This document shows, one piece after another, positions 16,888-26,143 of a DNA stretch of 64,000 nucleotides. This stretch comes from Legionella wadsworthii DSM 21896 = ATCC 33877 (GTDB lineage Bacteria > Pseudomonadota > Gammaproteobacteria > Legionellales > Legionellaceae), in contig NZ_KL370759.1 in assembly GCF_000701265.1 (NCBI RefSeq), positions 353,755-417,754 of the forward strand, in the 5' to 3' direction. Made by a program: the position numbers and the translations under genes. The notes beneath the pieces were generated by a model. The model saw only the letters and a program-made list of their open reading frames with translations, was not told the origin of the DNA and did not search any database. Position 1 is the stretch's first letter, and every line of letters starts with the position of its first letter.

Positions 16888-16897
16888 TTGGGAATTC

Positions 16898-17167
16898 TTA
16901 GTCAACAAACTGATAATACACTTCGTTTTCTTTTATCATCCCGAGTTCATAACGTGCATGCTCTTCTAAAGCTTGTTCCCCGCTTTTTAATTCTTTAATG
17001 TCGGCTTCAAGTGCCCGATTTCGTGTTGTCAGTTTATTGTTTTCTTGTTCGTGAGCTGCCAGTTTCTTTTCAAGATGGTGCCATTGGATCAAATTGCCAT
17101 CGCCCAGCCATAGCTTATGTTGTAAAACAACCAAGGAGACTATCAAAATGATAAACAAAGGGCGCAT
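16898..17167 (-). CDS. ftsB: Cell division protein FtsB
   Basis: 89 residues with one N-terminal membrane helix (about 3-20), a periplasmic coiled coil (LEKKLAAHEQENNKLTTRN) and the conserved end ARYELGMIKENEVYYQ. FtsB joins FtsL and FtsQ in the divisome. It converges with the mevalonate kinase gene. In many gammaproteobacteria ftsB follows eno; here the upstream neighbour on the same strand is cbpM, about 185 bases away, with no gene in between. Confidence 0.93.
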   Translation of the reverse strand: MRPLFIILIVSLVVLQHKLWLGDGNLIQWHHLEKKLAAHEQENNKLTTRNRALEADIKELKSGEQALEEHARYELGMIKENEVYYQFVD

Positions 17168-17352
17168 AGGTTTTGATTATTAGAAGATATCCTTAGTTCA
17201 TTGTAGTACCATTTCACAATCTGTAGCAATATCTGCTTGAGTAATTTTCAATATAATTATTAAAAAATTAAAGTCTATATCTCGTTCTAACAAAGACATT
17301 TACTCGCATTCCATACGATGGACCAACCATTTAACGTGGTTTGCCCCATCAA

Positions 17353-17667
17353 TTAAAAATGTTTTCGGAGAATATGTAACTCATCATTTAATTGTTCGAT
17401 TCTTTCTAATAAATCCAGAGCAAGCGCGACTCCAGCCAGATTTATGCCTAAATCTCGGTGTAAACGGAAAGCCGATTCTATTTTTCGTAAATCTTTCTGA
17501 TTGAGTTTAAGTTGTTCTGCATTGGTTGTTCTGCTGGAAAATAAACCGTATTCAACCATTTCATGTAGTAAATTTTCAGGAATGCGGTATTTTTGACAAA
17601 CTTCTTGAAAGGAGACGGTCATTGTTTCTTCAATAAGGACACCTACTATTGTGTTGTCTTTTTTCAT
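17353..17667 (-). CDS. cbpM: Chaperone modulator CbpM
   Basis: 104 residues resembling CbpM, the MerR-like modulator that binds the J-domain of CbpA and inhibits it. It has the FQEVCQKYRIPENLLHEMVEYGLF helix-turn-helix-like start and RLHRDLGINLAGVALALDLLERI helices followed by a C-terminal coiled coil. It lies two bases after cbpA in the same operon, the usual pairing. Confidence 0.9.
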   Translation of the reverse strand: MKKDNTIVGVLIEETMTVSFQEVCQKYRIPENLLHEMVEYGLFSSRTTNAEQLKLNQKDLRKIESAFRLHRDLGINLAGVALALDLLERIEQLNDELHILRKHF

Positions 17668-17669
17668 GC

Positions 17670-18557
17670 CTATACTCCCATTTTATCTCGTGGATTAAAA
17701 GGCATCGTTTGTGCCATCTTTTTATAAAGTTCCGTTGCTGCTTCGGTGGTCGCAGGTGGGGTAATTATTTTTAAAAGCACATATTGATGTCCTGGCGTTG
17801 TGCCGGGTAACCCACGATTCTTTAGCCGTAATTTCTGGCCACCTTGTGAACTAGGAGGAATTTTTAAATCGATTTTTCCCCCGAGAGTAGGGACTTCTAT
17901 TGTGGCGCCTAACGCAGCTTCCCATGGTGTAACAGGCAAGGTGAGATAAATATCCCCATCCATTAAATCAAAAAAAGAATGTTTTTCAATATGAACCGTT
18001 AAATAGATATCACCTGGAGGGCCTCCATGCACCCCGGGAGCACCTTGGCCTGCGATACGGATTTGTTGATTCGGTTTGACCCCCGGGGGTATTTTTACTT
18101 TTAATGTTTGCAATGTACCCTGAGAACCTTGTATGGGTATCTGAATGGTCTTAACGGTGCCTTTAAAGGCTTCTTCCAGAGTTATATTAATTTTACCGTG
18201 ATAATCTTGCCCTGCCATTGGTTGTTTTTGATAACGCGAATGACCAAATAGAGTCTCAAATAAATCTTCATTAAATTGGTTGTTATAAATGTGGTCAGAA
18301 TCTCCAGGATGCCAGGAAGTTGAGGAACCTTGTTGATGGAAGTCTTTATGCTTACGGAATCTATCATATTCTGCTTTTTTTACCGGATCTTTTAATACTT
18401 CATAAGCTTCCCCCATTTCTTTAAAGCGCTCCTCTGCATCGGGTTCTTTGCTTATATCAGGATGATATTTCCGAGCCAACTTCCTATAGGCCATCTTGAT
18501 GTCTTTTTCAGTGGCATCTTCATTAACGCCCATTATTTTATAATAATCTTTATCCAT
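17670..18557 (-). CDS. cbpA: DnaJ-class co-chaperone CbpA
   Basis: 295 residues from the ATG at 18557 (MDKDYYKIMG, as in E. coli CbpA); an in-frame TTG five codons earlier is less likely. The J domain covers about 1-67, with HPD in the RKYHPDISKEP loop. A Gly-rich linker and two DnaJ C-terminal beta domains follow, and there is no zinc finger. CbpA stimulates DnaK and can bind curved DNA. CbpM is encoded immediately downstream. Confidence 0.95.
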   Translation of the reverse strand: MDKDYYKIMGVNEDATEKDIKMAYRKLARKYHPDISKEPDAEERFKEMGEAYEVLKDPVKKAEYDRFRKHKDFHQQGSSTSWHPGDSDHIYNNQFNEDLFETLFGHSRYQKQPMAGQDYHGKINITLEEAFKGTVKTIQIPIQGSQGTLQTLKVKIPPGVKPNQQIRIAGQGAPGVHGGPPGDIYLTVHIEKHSFFDLMDGDIYLTLPVTPWEAALGATIEVPTLGGKIDLKIPPSSQGGQKLRLKNRGLPGTTPGHQYVLLKIITPPATTEAATELYKKMAQTMPFNPRDKMGV

Positions 18558-18568
18558 ATTATTTTTAC

Positions 18569-18766
18569 TCAATGATTCAGTTCATTTTTATTTGAGTTCT
18601 CGAAATATACTGCAAGAGATTTAATTTTATAATACTTATTTCCCGCATCACGCAATCCTTGAAGTATTTTGAGCCTAAGATATAAATCCGGCAAGCATTC
18701 AAATTTATCAGTCCTTGCCCATTGAGATACATGTCTCAAAAGTTTCGTTCCAGGAAATTTTTTCAT
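18569..18766 (-). CDS. Small hypothetical protein upstream of cbpA
   Basis: 65 residues, basic, with no signal peptide or membrane segment. It ends 11 bases before the cbpA start and is on the same strand, so it would be the first gene of the cbpA-cbpM operon. I recognise no family. A ribosome binding site is weak, and it may be only the transcribed leader of cbpA. Confidence 0.35.
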   Translation of the reverse strand: MKKFPGTKLLRHVSQWARTDKFECLPDLYLRLKILQGLRDAGNKYYKIKSLAVYFENSNKNELNH

Positions 18767-18894
18767 TCTTTTGTTTCAATTTCTATTAAAGTGATGATAA
18801 TAAAATAGTATAGCCTGTTGAATATTTATTTGTATATTAATCAGTTAAAGTACATACTATTCGCCTTTGCTTGCAAATTATATTGGAGACTTTT

Positions 18895-19218
18895 ATGCAG
18901 AAAAACTTGTCGAATGCCCTTGTTGTTTTTATGTTATTCCTACTGGCCGGTTGTCAGTCGAACCAAGCTACTTCTCATCTATTTAACCCATTTACCCCTT
19001 TGACAGGTCAAAGTGCAAATTTGGAGCAAGCAGTACAAGAATCTTTAATGCGCAGTGATGATCCAGGTATTGCTCAGGTTCATGTACAGACAAGGCAAGA
19101 TGTAGTAATTTTATCCGGATATGTTAAAAAAATTCGTCAAAGTGATGTTGCGGAGCAGATCGCCCGTCAAGTTCCAGGTGTGCGATCTGTTGAAAACCAT
19201 ATAATCATTCGTCCCTAA
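18895..19218 (+). CDS. BON domain lipoprotein
   Basis: 107 residues from the ATG at 18895, which has TTGGAG seven bases upstream; an ATG 24 bases earlier would spoil the signal peptide. The lipobox is LLAGC. A single BON domain follows (about 40-107: LEQAVQESLMRSDDPG, VVILSGYVKK, QVPGVRSVENHI). BON proteins such as OsmY and DolP bind membranes or support envelope integrity. It is followed closely by a CBS protein gene, which is probably separate in function. Confidence 0.88.
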   Translation: MQKNLSNALVVFMLFLLAGCQSNQATSHLFNPFTPLTGQSANLEQAVQESLMRSDDPGIAQVHVQTRQDVVILSGYVKKIRQSDVAEQIARQVPGVRSVENHIIIRP

Positions 19219-19283
19219 GCAATAATATTCTCCATTTGTACTATATTTATATAGTAGGTTAAGTATGTCAAATGGAGAATAAA

Positions 19284-19724
19284 ATGGCTGACCTCATTCA
19301 TAGTGCCTTGCCAAACCCTAGACGTAAAATTATATATATTCACCCCGAAGATTCTGTAAAAAAAAGCGTTGATATGATGACAGAATATGATGTTGGGGCA
19401 TTGGTTGTGTTGGATAACAACAATCAAATCGTAGGTATAGTGAGTGAACGAGATATAGTACGCTCCTGTTTGCATCGATGCATTAATTTGAAAACAGGGA
19501 AAGTATCAGAAGTGATGCATCGGGAAATTACAATTCTTAGTCCTAATGATGCGGTGGAAAAAGCAATGGAAGCAATGACTCTAACCAAGAGAAGGCATGT
19601 ATTGATTCGTGATGAGAATAATGAATTTGTTGCGATTTTGTCTATAGGTGATTTGCTTTACCATATATTAGAAGATAAAACTCGTGTTATCGAGCAACTG
19701 AAAAATTATATTTATACCTATTAA
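19284..19724 (+). CDS. CBS domain protein
   Basis: 146 residues with two CBS motifs (about 14-65 and 75-130). The first has VKKSVDMMTEYDVGALVVLD and GIVSERDIVR; the second has DAVEKAMEAMTLTKRRHVLI and GDLLYHILE. Such stand-alone CBS pairs sense adenosine nucleotides. The ATG at 19284 has GGAG six bases upstream; the ATG at 19272 would overlap that site. No catalytic domain is attached, so the partner is unknown. Confidence 0.88.
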   Translation: MADLIHSALPNPRRKIIYIHPEDSVKKSVDMMTEYDVGALVVLDNNNQIVGIVSERDIVRSCLHRCINLKTGKVSEVMHREITILSPNDAVEKAMEAMTLTKRRHVLIRDENNEFVAILSIGDLLYHILEDKTRVIEQLKNYIYTY

Positions 19725-19773
19725 ACATTTTTTTAGCTAATATAGTGATATTTTCAATGCACTTAAGACCGAT

Positions 19774-20931
19774 ATGAAATCAATCTTCAGATTGTTTTTA
19801 ATTTTTTTTATTCTCCAAAGCCCCTTAAAAGCCGCTGAGGCTCCTTTCACATGGTATAACAAAACCGGAAACCAACTGGTAATCAACATTGAAATGTTTT
19901 TATCGTCTACCTGCCCTCATTGCCAAAAAGCAGACGCATTTTTCCGAGAGGTTGAAGAAAAAAATCCAAATATTCAGGTTCAACGGTATTATATCAATCA
20001 AAATAAAGAAGCGCTTGGACGCTTTTATCAATTATTAAATGCTGAGCAAATGCAGGATTTTGCTGTTCCTTCTATTTATATTTGTGATTCACGTTGGGTC
20101 GGCTTTAACACTGCTGAAACGACAGGGAAAGATCTATTGAAAGCCATTGATTACTGTAGAAAGCAAATAGAAGATAAAGGCAAATTAAGCAAAGAAACTG
20201 TGAATGCTTTAAGGCATTTGGCCAATGCAAACCGATTTATTACAGGATTGGTAGAAAAACCTACAAAATTTAATTTTACAACATCCATCGCCTTGATGGA
20301 TGCTTTTAGCCCTTGCGCATTCTTTTGTTTTGCAGGTTTTTTAGCTTTTCTTTTAATTGAGTCAAAAAAGAAAAAACAAGTGATTGCAACGCTCTTATTT
20401 GTTTTATCTGTGGCAATAGTTCATTACTTTCAACAAGTATATACAAGTACTTTCTTTGAATTACTCACTTGGTTACGTATCCCTGCTGTATTATTAGGTA
20501 TAATGACCCTTTATTTTGTGATGCAATATTTTAAAAAGCAACCTTCAAGTATTTTATATTATTCCCTGGCATTTTTTATAGGGTTAGTCACAATCACTTA
20601 TCAGCAAACTTGTGTGATGAACTGGTCTGCTATTTTTGAACAATGGTTAAATGATCAACATTTATCGAGTTGGGAAGCCAATTGGTATCAATTACTTTAT
20701 CAATTAGTGTATATATTGCCTTTAATTCTATTGTTATTTATTTACTTTTTGTTCATGAGGATAAAGCGCTTTGCTGCCCAGGGAAAAAAATTAACCAATA
20801 TAGGCTTGTTGTTTTTAATCGCTATTGCCGTAAGTTTAATCGCTTATCCCTACATTTTTTCTTACTTTGGAATATCTTTAGGGGTTATATTCATTTTGCT
20901 GGTTTGCGGGTACTTTTTAAAATTGACTTGA
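19774..20931 (+). CDS. Membrane thiol-disulfide protein: N-terminal thioredoxin fold plus DsbD/CcdA-like helices
   Basis: 385 residues. A signal peptide (1-20) is followed by a thioredoxin- or glutaredoxin-like domain with CPHC at 47-50 and a cis-proline block AVPSIYICD. About seven membrane helices then follow, with cysteines in SPCAFFC (near 178-185) and QQTCVMNW (near 279). These positions recall the two redox cysteines of the DsbD transmembrane domain. The product may pass electrons across the inner membrane to periplasmic disulfides, but the domain order (thioredoxin first) differs from DsbD. Legionella species are known to have several DsbD-like proteins. Confidence 0.7.
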   Translation: MKSIFRLFLIFFILQSPLKAAEAPFTWYNKTGNQLVINIEMFLSSTCPHCQKADAFFREVEEKNPNIQVQRYYINQNKEALGRFYQLLNAEQMQDFAVPSIYICDSRWVGFNTAETTGKDLLKAIDYCRKQIEDKGKLSKETVNALRHLANANRFITGLVEKPTKFNFTTSIALMDAFSPCAFFCFAGFLAFLLIESKKKKQVIATLLFVLSVAIVHYFQQVYTSTFFELLTWLRIPAVLLGIMTLYFVMQYFKKQPSSILYYSLAFFIGLVTITYQQTCVMNWSAIFEQWLNDQHLSSWEANWYQLLYQLVYILPLILLLFIYFLFMRIKRFAAQGKKLTNIGLLFLIAIAVSLIAYPYIFSYFGISLGVIFILLVCGYFLKLT

Positions 20932-20984
20932 TCTTATTTTGATGTTTTGGGATTATCATCTCTCTTTGTTTTTCAGGTGATAAC

Positions 20985-21971
20985 ATGGGTAAGCCTATTG
21001 ATATTCCCGTTGTTGTAGAAAGCGGAAAAAAATATAAAACCTCTCATGGCGTAACAGCAATTAAAGATGGGATAAAACCTAATGGACAAACTTATGAACG
21101 CCTGCCTAAGCCAAAATGGCTACGTGTAGTAAATCATACTACGCCCGAATATCATCAAGTAAAAGAACAAGTCCAAAAACACCGATTGGCTACTGTATGT
21201 GAAGAAGCAAAATGTCCTAATATTTCAGAGTGTTGGTCACATGGTACAGCAACGATAATGTTAATGGGAGCGATATGCACGCGTGCCTGTCGTTTTTGTT
21301 CTGTTGATACGGGTAATCCACATGGTTGGCTGGATCAACAGGAACCTGAAAATACAGCAAACACCGTAGCATTAATGAATCTGGATTATGTGGTTTTAAC
21401 ATCGGTTAACCGAGATGATTTAACCGATGGCGGGGCAAATCATTATGCGCAAACCATACGAGCAATTAAACATCGCTCCCCAAAAACTAAAGTTGAAGCC
21501 TTAACACCAGATTTCCAAGGTGTAGAAAAAGATATCGCGGTTTTGTTGGATAGTGGTGTTGATGTATTTGCACAAAATGTAGAAACGGTAGAACGTTTGA
21601 CCCATCCGGTACGTGACAATCGCGCAGGTTATCACCAAACCTTAAATGTACTCGCATTTGCGAAACAATATCGGCCTGATGTACTCACTAAAACAAGTTT
21701 GATGTTGGGATTAGGCGAGACGGATGAAGAAATTATACAAACAATGGATGATTTACGTGCGCGTCATGTCGATATTCTTACTTTGGGACAATACTTACAA
21801 CCCACAAAAAACCATTTACCAATAGCCCGTTATGTAACTCCCGAAACTTTTGCTGAGCTAAGGCAAATAGGATTAAAAAAAGGCTTTTTTGAAGTGGCTT
21901 CTGGTCCTTTAGTCCGCTCAAGCTATCGTGCAGATAGGATATTCAAACAAGATAATTTGGGTTTAGGTTAA
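20985..21971 (+). CDS. lipA: Lipoyl synthase
   Basis: 328 residues, a radical SAM enzyme that inserts sulfur into octanoyl groups on lipoyl domains. It has the two cluster motifs of LipA: C-x4-C-x5-C in [13 protein letters not shown] (about 70-82) and C-x3-C-x2-C in CTRACRFC (about 97-104). The substrate-binding RSSYRAD sequence near the end is also present. An AGGTGATAAC sequence precedes the ATG. No lipB is adjacent. Confidence 0.97.
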   Translation: MGKPIDIPVVVESGKKYKTSHGVTAIKDGIKPNGQTYERLPKPKWLRVVNHTTPEYHQVKEQVQKHRLATVCEEAKCPNISECWSHGTATIMLMGAICTRACRFCSVDTGNPHGWLDQQEPENTANTVALMNLDYVVLTSVNRDDLTDGGANHYAQTIRAIKHRSPKTKVEALTPDFQGVEKDIAVLLDSGVDVFAQNVETVERLTHPVRDNRAGYHQTLNVLAFAKQYRPDVLTKTSLMLGLGETDEEIIQTMDDLRARHVDILTLGQYLQPTKNHLPIARYVTPETFAELRQIGLKKGFFEVASGPLVRSSYRADRIFKQDNLGLG

Positions 21972-21990
21972 TTCAGTCTATATAATAAGT

Positions 21991-22006
21991 TGGGTCTGCA
22001 GACCCA
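21991..22006. repeat. 16-bp perfect palindrome after lipA
   Basis: TGGGTCTGCAGACCCA is fully self-complementary. It lies between lipA and the convergent transporter gene. No T-run follows on either strand, so it is not a standard intrinsic terminator. It could be a remnant of a repeated palindromic element or a shared termination or processing hairpin. Confidence 0.5.
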
Positions 22007-22052
22007 GCCCGACCCTGCATCACAAGCCAATATTGACTCGTAAATTTTAGAA

Positions 22053-23555
22053 TCAACCCAGTATGGTCCCTCTTTTTTTCATAATTTTTTGTAAGACAAA
22101 AGCGAAGAAGTACATGAATATGCCTAATGTCATGGCGCAGAGTCCCAGTACTAAATAATAGTTTTGATAATACGGCAGACTGTCTATGGGTGAGTGAATT
22201 GTATTAGGAATAGCAACCCAAGCTGCAATACGTCCTGATATGGCATGGGCCAGAGAACTTGCAAGATACCATACGCCCATAGCAAAAGCGATCGAGTTTT
22301 TGTCACAATACAATCCGACCATACTTAAACCTATTGCACTTACCCATAGCTCGGCAATCGATATGAGTATATAGGTTAAAGCAATGTAATTGCCATTAAC
22401 TATCCCATCATCAGTGAGCGATGCAGCGAATGCCATGACCAGAAGAGCTACCCCCGCCAGTGATGTACCTGCAGCAAATTGATAAGGGATAGTGAAGCGG
22501 GGAAAGATTTTATAAAAGCGAGGCAATTGACTGCCTATTGCTAAAATCAATAAAGGATTTAATATTTGGTAATGAGCGGGGGATACAGTAAGACCAAACA
22601 AATTATGATCTGAATTATTCTCAGCGAATAAAATCAGTGTGCTGTTCATTTGATTGTAAATAACAAAAAAAACTACCGCTTCAATAATCAATAAAAGGGC
22701 GATCATTTGTTTGTCGCGGACAATCCCTCTAAGTGTGAGCGTTTTTCTTAGAAACCAAATTATTCCTATACCACATCCTGATGCAATAATGGTGCTTGCA
22801 ATATAAACATGAGAATAGGCAAATAAAGTAAGTGAATAAATAATAGCAATATAGGCAATTAAACGACATATTCCTAAATTTGAAAATTTAGATTTATCTT
22901 TACCCCAGATGACATTTTCATAAATAGAATATCTCTTGGCAAAATTTAATGCCGCAATGGATTTGCCGATAAAAGTTAATGTAAGGATAGACAGCGGTCC
23001 ATACCGGCTCTCAAAGAGCAAGGGAGCGATGAGGGTGGCTAATAAAGCGCCTACATTAATTGCAATGTAGTAGTAGGTCATTGCCGATTTTGCTTTGATG
23101 GCGTCATCTGAATAGATATGGGACACCATGCTTGAGGAGGTACCCATCAGTAGGGAGTTGGTAGCTGGGATAAATGCATAGGCGGCAATAAAAAAGGTAT
23201 CTCCCAAGGAACTGACAGTGTACCCGCTAATCATGATGAGTAAGTAAGCAAGAGCTAACAGAATACTTCCAAGAAGTATGGATCTTCTTATTCCCACTAC
23301 AGTATCGGCCATATACCCGCCAAGCATAGGCATTAAATACCCCATGGCGTGCGCTACCCCTATAAAAGCATAGGCTTTAGCTTGGCTGTAGCCTAAACCT
23401 TGAGACCAAACTGGACGAGTTAAAAATAGAACCAAAATGGTATTGAGCGCATAGACAGAAAATTGGCTCCAGAAAGTAATATATATAATGTTATTGGCTT
23501 GTTTTTGTCTGAGAGCTAATTCAGGCAAATAATTTTTCACTTCTTGAGAAATCAT
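22053..23555 (-). CDS. POT/PTR2-family proton-coupled peptide transporter
   Basis: A 500-residue, 12- to 14-helix major facilitator protein of the proton-dependent oligopeptide transporter family. Typical parts are the N-terminal FWSQFSVYALNTILVLFL (an ER..Y-type helix 1 in modified form), MLGGYMADTVVGIRRSILLG (helix 2-3 loop) and AYYYIAINVG-like sequence around helix 5 (MTYYYIAINVGAL). It would import di- or tripeptides with protons, which suits Legionella, as it feeds mainly on amino acids. The exact substrate is unknown. The classic ExxER motif of helix 1 is not evident. Confidence 0.85.
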   Translation of the reverse strand: MISQEVKNYLPELALRQKQANNIIYITFWSQFSVYALNTILVLFLTRPVWSQGLGYSQAKAYAFIGVAHAMGYLMPMLGGYMADTVVGIRRSILLGSILLALAYLLIMISGYTVSSLGDTFFIAAYAFIPATNSLLMGTSSSMVSHIYSDDAIKAKSAMTYYYIAINVGALLATLIAPLLFESRYGPLSILTLTFIGKSIAALNFAKRYSIYENVIWGKDKSKFSNLGICRLIAYIAIIYSLTLFAYSHVYIASTIIASGCGIGIIWFLRKTLTLRGIVRDKQMIALLLIIEAVVFFVIYNQMNSTLILFAENNSDHNLFGLTVSPAHYQILNPLLILAIGSQLPRFYKIFPRFTIPYQFAAGTSLAGVALLVMAFAASLTDDGIVNGNYIALTYILISIAELWVSAIGLSMVGLYCDKNSIAFAMGVWYLASSLAHAISGRIAAWVAIPNTIHSPIDSLPYYQNYYLVLGLCAMTLGIFMYFFAFVLQKIMKKRGTILG

Positions 23556-23592
23556 TTTTTCCCCTCACTACCCAAAGATAATGATCAGATTA

Positions 23593-24396
23593 TCACTTTC
23601 TGGCAAGAACGACATCTATTATATGGGTGTCGTGGTAAGGGAATGTGAAAATTTTACTGAAAAGTCGTTTAAGTCTCTGAATTAAAAATATTTTGGGTAA
23701 CATCCGAATGGATAAGGTATTGAGGAACCAGGTACCTTCAATGCCAAAAAGAGCCAGTTCATCTATAGTGTTCAGTGTTATGGGGATTTCCAGGCGTTCA
23801 TGTGCAATCACTTCAAATTGATGTTCCTTAAAAGATTGCATCAATTCATTATTGTTTGCTGCAACTGTAGTATTTTTGACTATAGATTTGTAGTAGTGGC
23901 CTACAACACTGCTTAAAATTGATCCTTCTGAAATAAACTCCGCTAACCGTTGTTGCGCTACAGGGAATGAATCATAAGTTGTAGTGATTAAAGAAAAATG
24001 ACCGTTTGCTCGAGTCAGTAATTTAGCCTCATTGAAAAGAACTTTAATAGGAATATAGGCGTTAATAAAATGGGCAAGAATTAAGTCCTGGCTATGAGGA
24101 GGTAAGTATTTACTTGCCTGAGCTGCGCTGCCTTCTATAGTAATCAGAGGTAATGTTTCCCGGGCATGTTTTAGCATTTCTGTAGAAACATCAATTCCAG
24201 TAAATTCAGCTTGAGGCATAATTTGTTGCAGTTTTTTTAAAAACGCTCCATCACCAACCCCCAAATCAAGAACTTTATAATGGGGTTTCATACCCAAGTA
24301 AAAGCGCTTCATTTGTTCCATGGCGATTTGATGACTTTGACTGATCGCGCCAAAACGATTAGCCGTAGCATAATTTCCAGCGATGTCGTTGTACAT
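23593..24396 (-). CDS. Class I SAM-dependent methyltransferase
   Basis: 267 residues from the ATG at 24396 (or five more from a TTG at 24411). Methyltransferase motif I is KVLDLGVGDGAFLKKL (about 41-56), followed by FTGIDVSTEML and, further on, LILAHFINAYI. The substrate is not evident; small molecules or lipids are possible. A GAAGG sequence sits only two bases before the ATG, so the start is uncertain. It is divergent from csrA and follows the transporter in the same direction, about 40 bases away. Confidence 0.8.
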   Translation of the reverse strand: MYNDIAGNYATANRFGAISQSHQIAMEQMKRFYLGMKPHYKVLDLGVGDGAFLKKLQQIMPQAEFTGIDVSTEMLKHARETLPLITIEGSAAQASKYLPPHSQDLILAHFINAYIPIKVLFNEAKLLTRANGHFSLITTTYDSFPVAQQRLAEFISEGSILSSVVGHYYKSIVKNTTVAANNNELMQSFKEHQFEVIAHERLEIPITLNTIDELALFGIEGTWFLNTLSIRMLPKIFLIQRLKRLFSKIFTFPYHDTHIIDVVLARK

Positions 24397-24865
24397 GACC
24401 TTCAAGGACAAGCAATGATTCCTGTTTTTAATAGGGTGTTGGTTAGTATATCCCTAAACGGAGGAAATTTGCGACTGGTGATTAGGTAAAATTATTACTT
24501 CTAATTTATTGACTTTTTAATATAAAGTCATTATTAATGGTTTTTTGTATTATTAGTCAAAAACTAATACCATATGGCCTCATTTTTTTATACAATTATG
24601 ATTTCATCGTGCATTATTTTTGTGACACATTAACTGTATTGAGGTTAATTAGATTCATCTTAAAGGTAGTAATCTATAATTTTTGACCTAAACAGTGCAA
24701 AAACAGATAATTTTTCTAGTTGTGTTAATACTCCGTTAATAATCACAGTGTAAAATTAAATTCGTATCACAAATTTTTAATTTGTTTTAGTCGTTTATTG
24801 GCTATCAAGAACACCATGGAAGCGGTTCTGTGGAGGAAGGGTAGCTGTTTGTTAGGGAGATTTTT
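24397..24865. other. Long csrA upstream region
   Basis: About 450 bases of very AT-rich DNA between the divergent methyltransferase and csrA. It contains the PmrA-type box described below, a TAAAAT -10-like element (24751-24756) and a short inverted repeat (AAATTTTTAATTT region near 24771). A GGAAGG is found at 24835-24840 and a GGGAG directly before the csrA ATG. The GGA motifs could allow CsrA to bind its own leader. No gene was found. Confidence 0.5.
24724..24743 (+). promoter_or_regulatory. PmrA-type operator upstream of csrA
   Basis: Two direct half-sites GTTAATACT (24724-24732) and GTTAATAAT (24735-24743) are separated by CC. This matches the Legionella PmrA box, two TTAAT-containing repeats 11 bases apart. 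A possible -10 (TAAAAT) starts seven bases later. PmrA is known to activate csrA directly in L. pneumophila, which supports this reading. Confidence 0.8.
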
Positions 24866-25060
24866 ATGTTAATTCTGACTCGCCGTATCGGTGAAACCTT
24901 AATTATTGGTGATGATGTCAATATTACCGTGTTAGGTGTAAAAGGTAATCAAGTACGTCTTGGTATTAATGCACCTAAAGATGTATCTGTCCATCGTGAA
25001 GAAATTTATTTACGCATCCAGCAAGAAAAACAATCAGACGAATCTGAAGAAGCAGTTTAA
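24866..25060 (+). CDS. csrA: Carbon storage regulator CsrA
   Basis: 64 residues, full length. It has the standard start [30 protein letters not shown] and the RNA-contacting VHREEIY. CsrA binds GGA motifs in mRNA leaders. In Legionella it holds cells in the replicative phase until LetA/S-driven small RNAs remove it, and it represses many effector genes. A GGGAG ribosome binding site lies about seven bases upstream. The PmrA box in front links it to the PmrAB two-component system. Confidence 0.97.
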   Translation: MLILTRRIGETLIIGDDVNITVLGVKGNQVRLGINAPKDVSVHREEIYLRIQQEKQSDESEEAV

Positions 25061-25087
25061 ATCGATTTCCTCGCAGTTCATCCAGTT

Positions 25088-25109
25088 CCGAGTACTTAAA
25101 AATACTCGG
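25088..25109. terminator. Hairpin between convergent csrA and birA
   Basis: CCGAGTA (25088-25094) pairs with TACTCGG (25103-25109) around an A-rich loop. It sits 28 bases after the csrA stop and before the birA stop on the other strand. There is no strong T-run, so termination on both strands is likely but not certain. Confidence 0.5.
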
Positions 25110-25135
25110 GACGAACCTTTCCTTCCATTCATTTG

Positions 25136-26134
25136 CTACATTGTCTCATTTTTTTCATGAAGAGATGTATCTCCTGAAGAAAGTAAGTGTCTTAAACCTC
25201 TTTCATCTTCTAGTATGAGCTGTCCCCACTGATTAATTCCACAAGCGATTCCTGTAAGTGTATTCAAAGACTGGTTTACTATAATATTTTTTCCAAAAAG
25301 ATAATCGGATTGATTCCATTCATCCATAAAGTAAGTGAGATCGTGATGGATAAATTTGCTTAAATACTGTTCCAGGTTGAGCATCAACCTTGCAATTAGG
25401 ATATTGCGATTATAATGTTGTTGCTTTATTTCATATAATGAACACCAAGGTTTATCGGGAAGCGGATTATTTTGAGTGTCTGTATTTACATTGATACCAA
25501 TGCCGATAATTATTTGTACATGTCCATTCGACTCAGCTAATATTTCAATTAAGCAGCCGCATAGTTTTTTATTGTTCCATAAAATATCATTTGGCCATTT
25601 AATTTTAAGGGAAGGGGAGGAAATATCTAATTCACTTAATGTAGACAAGACAGCCAAACTGGTGATTAAACTTAACCCAGATAATTTTGTAAGATCATAA
25701 TTGAGGTTCCAGCGACTCGAGCAATAAATATTTTCCCCAAAAGGGGAATGCCAGAGTCGGCCAAACCTACCCCTTCCCTGAGTTTGGATTTCCGCACAAC
25801 AAATATCTACACCACCAGAAGGAGGTAAATCCTTGAGGTAACGGTTGGTTGAATCGACAGAATGAAGCAGATGGAAATGAAATGGGGTGGTGGAATTTTC
25901 AAGTTCAATATGATCTTTGATTTGTTGCTCATGTAATAAAATCATTTGATTAGCGAGCTGATATCCTTGGTGTCTTATTCTCTGAATAGGAATTCCGGAT
26001 TTAATTAATTGATTAATTTGTTTCCATATTGCAGATCGGGTAACACCCAGTTTTGCGCCTAACTCGGAACCACTATGGCAATGACCATCCCCTAGTAGTT
26101 TCAATAATGTGCTTTGTGAGGGATTAAAATGCAT
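25136..26134 (-). CDS. birA: Biotin ligase and biotin operon repressor BirA
   Basis: 332 residues. The N-terminal winged helix (about 1-60, GVTRSAIWKQINQLIKSGI) suggests DNA binding. The ligase domain has GRGRFGRLWHSP (about 115-126) and KIKWPNDILWNNKKLCGCLIE (about 183-203), which binds biotinyl-AMP. A C-terminal SH3-like domain follows. It attaches biotin to the carboxyl carrier protein of acetyl-CoA carboxylase, and accA is encoded nearby. It follows the phosphopantetheinyl transferase by nine bases in one operon. Confidence 0.95.
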   Translation of the reverse strand: MHFNPSQSTLLKLLGDGHCHSGSELGAKLGVTRSAIWKQINQLIKSGIPIQRIRHQGYQLANQMILLHEQQIKDHIELENSTTPFHFHLLHSVDSTNRYLKDLPPSGGVDICCAEIQTQGRGRFGRLWHSPFGENIYCSSRWNLNYDLTKLSGLSLITSLAVLSTLSELDISSPSLKIKWPNDILWNNKKLCGCLIEILAESNGHVQIIIGIGINVNTDTQNNPLPDKPWCSLYEIKQQHYNRNILIARLMLNLEQYLSKFIHHDLTYFMDEWNQSDYLFGKNIIVNQSLNTLTGIACGINQWGQLILEDERGLRHLLSSGDTSLHEKNETM

Positions 26135-26143
26135 GACATTCCC

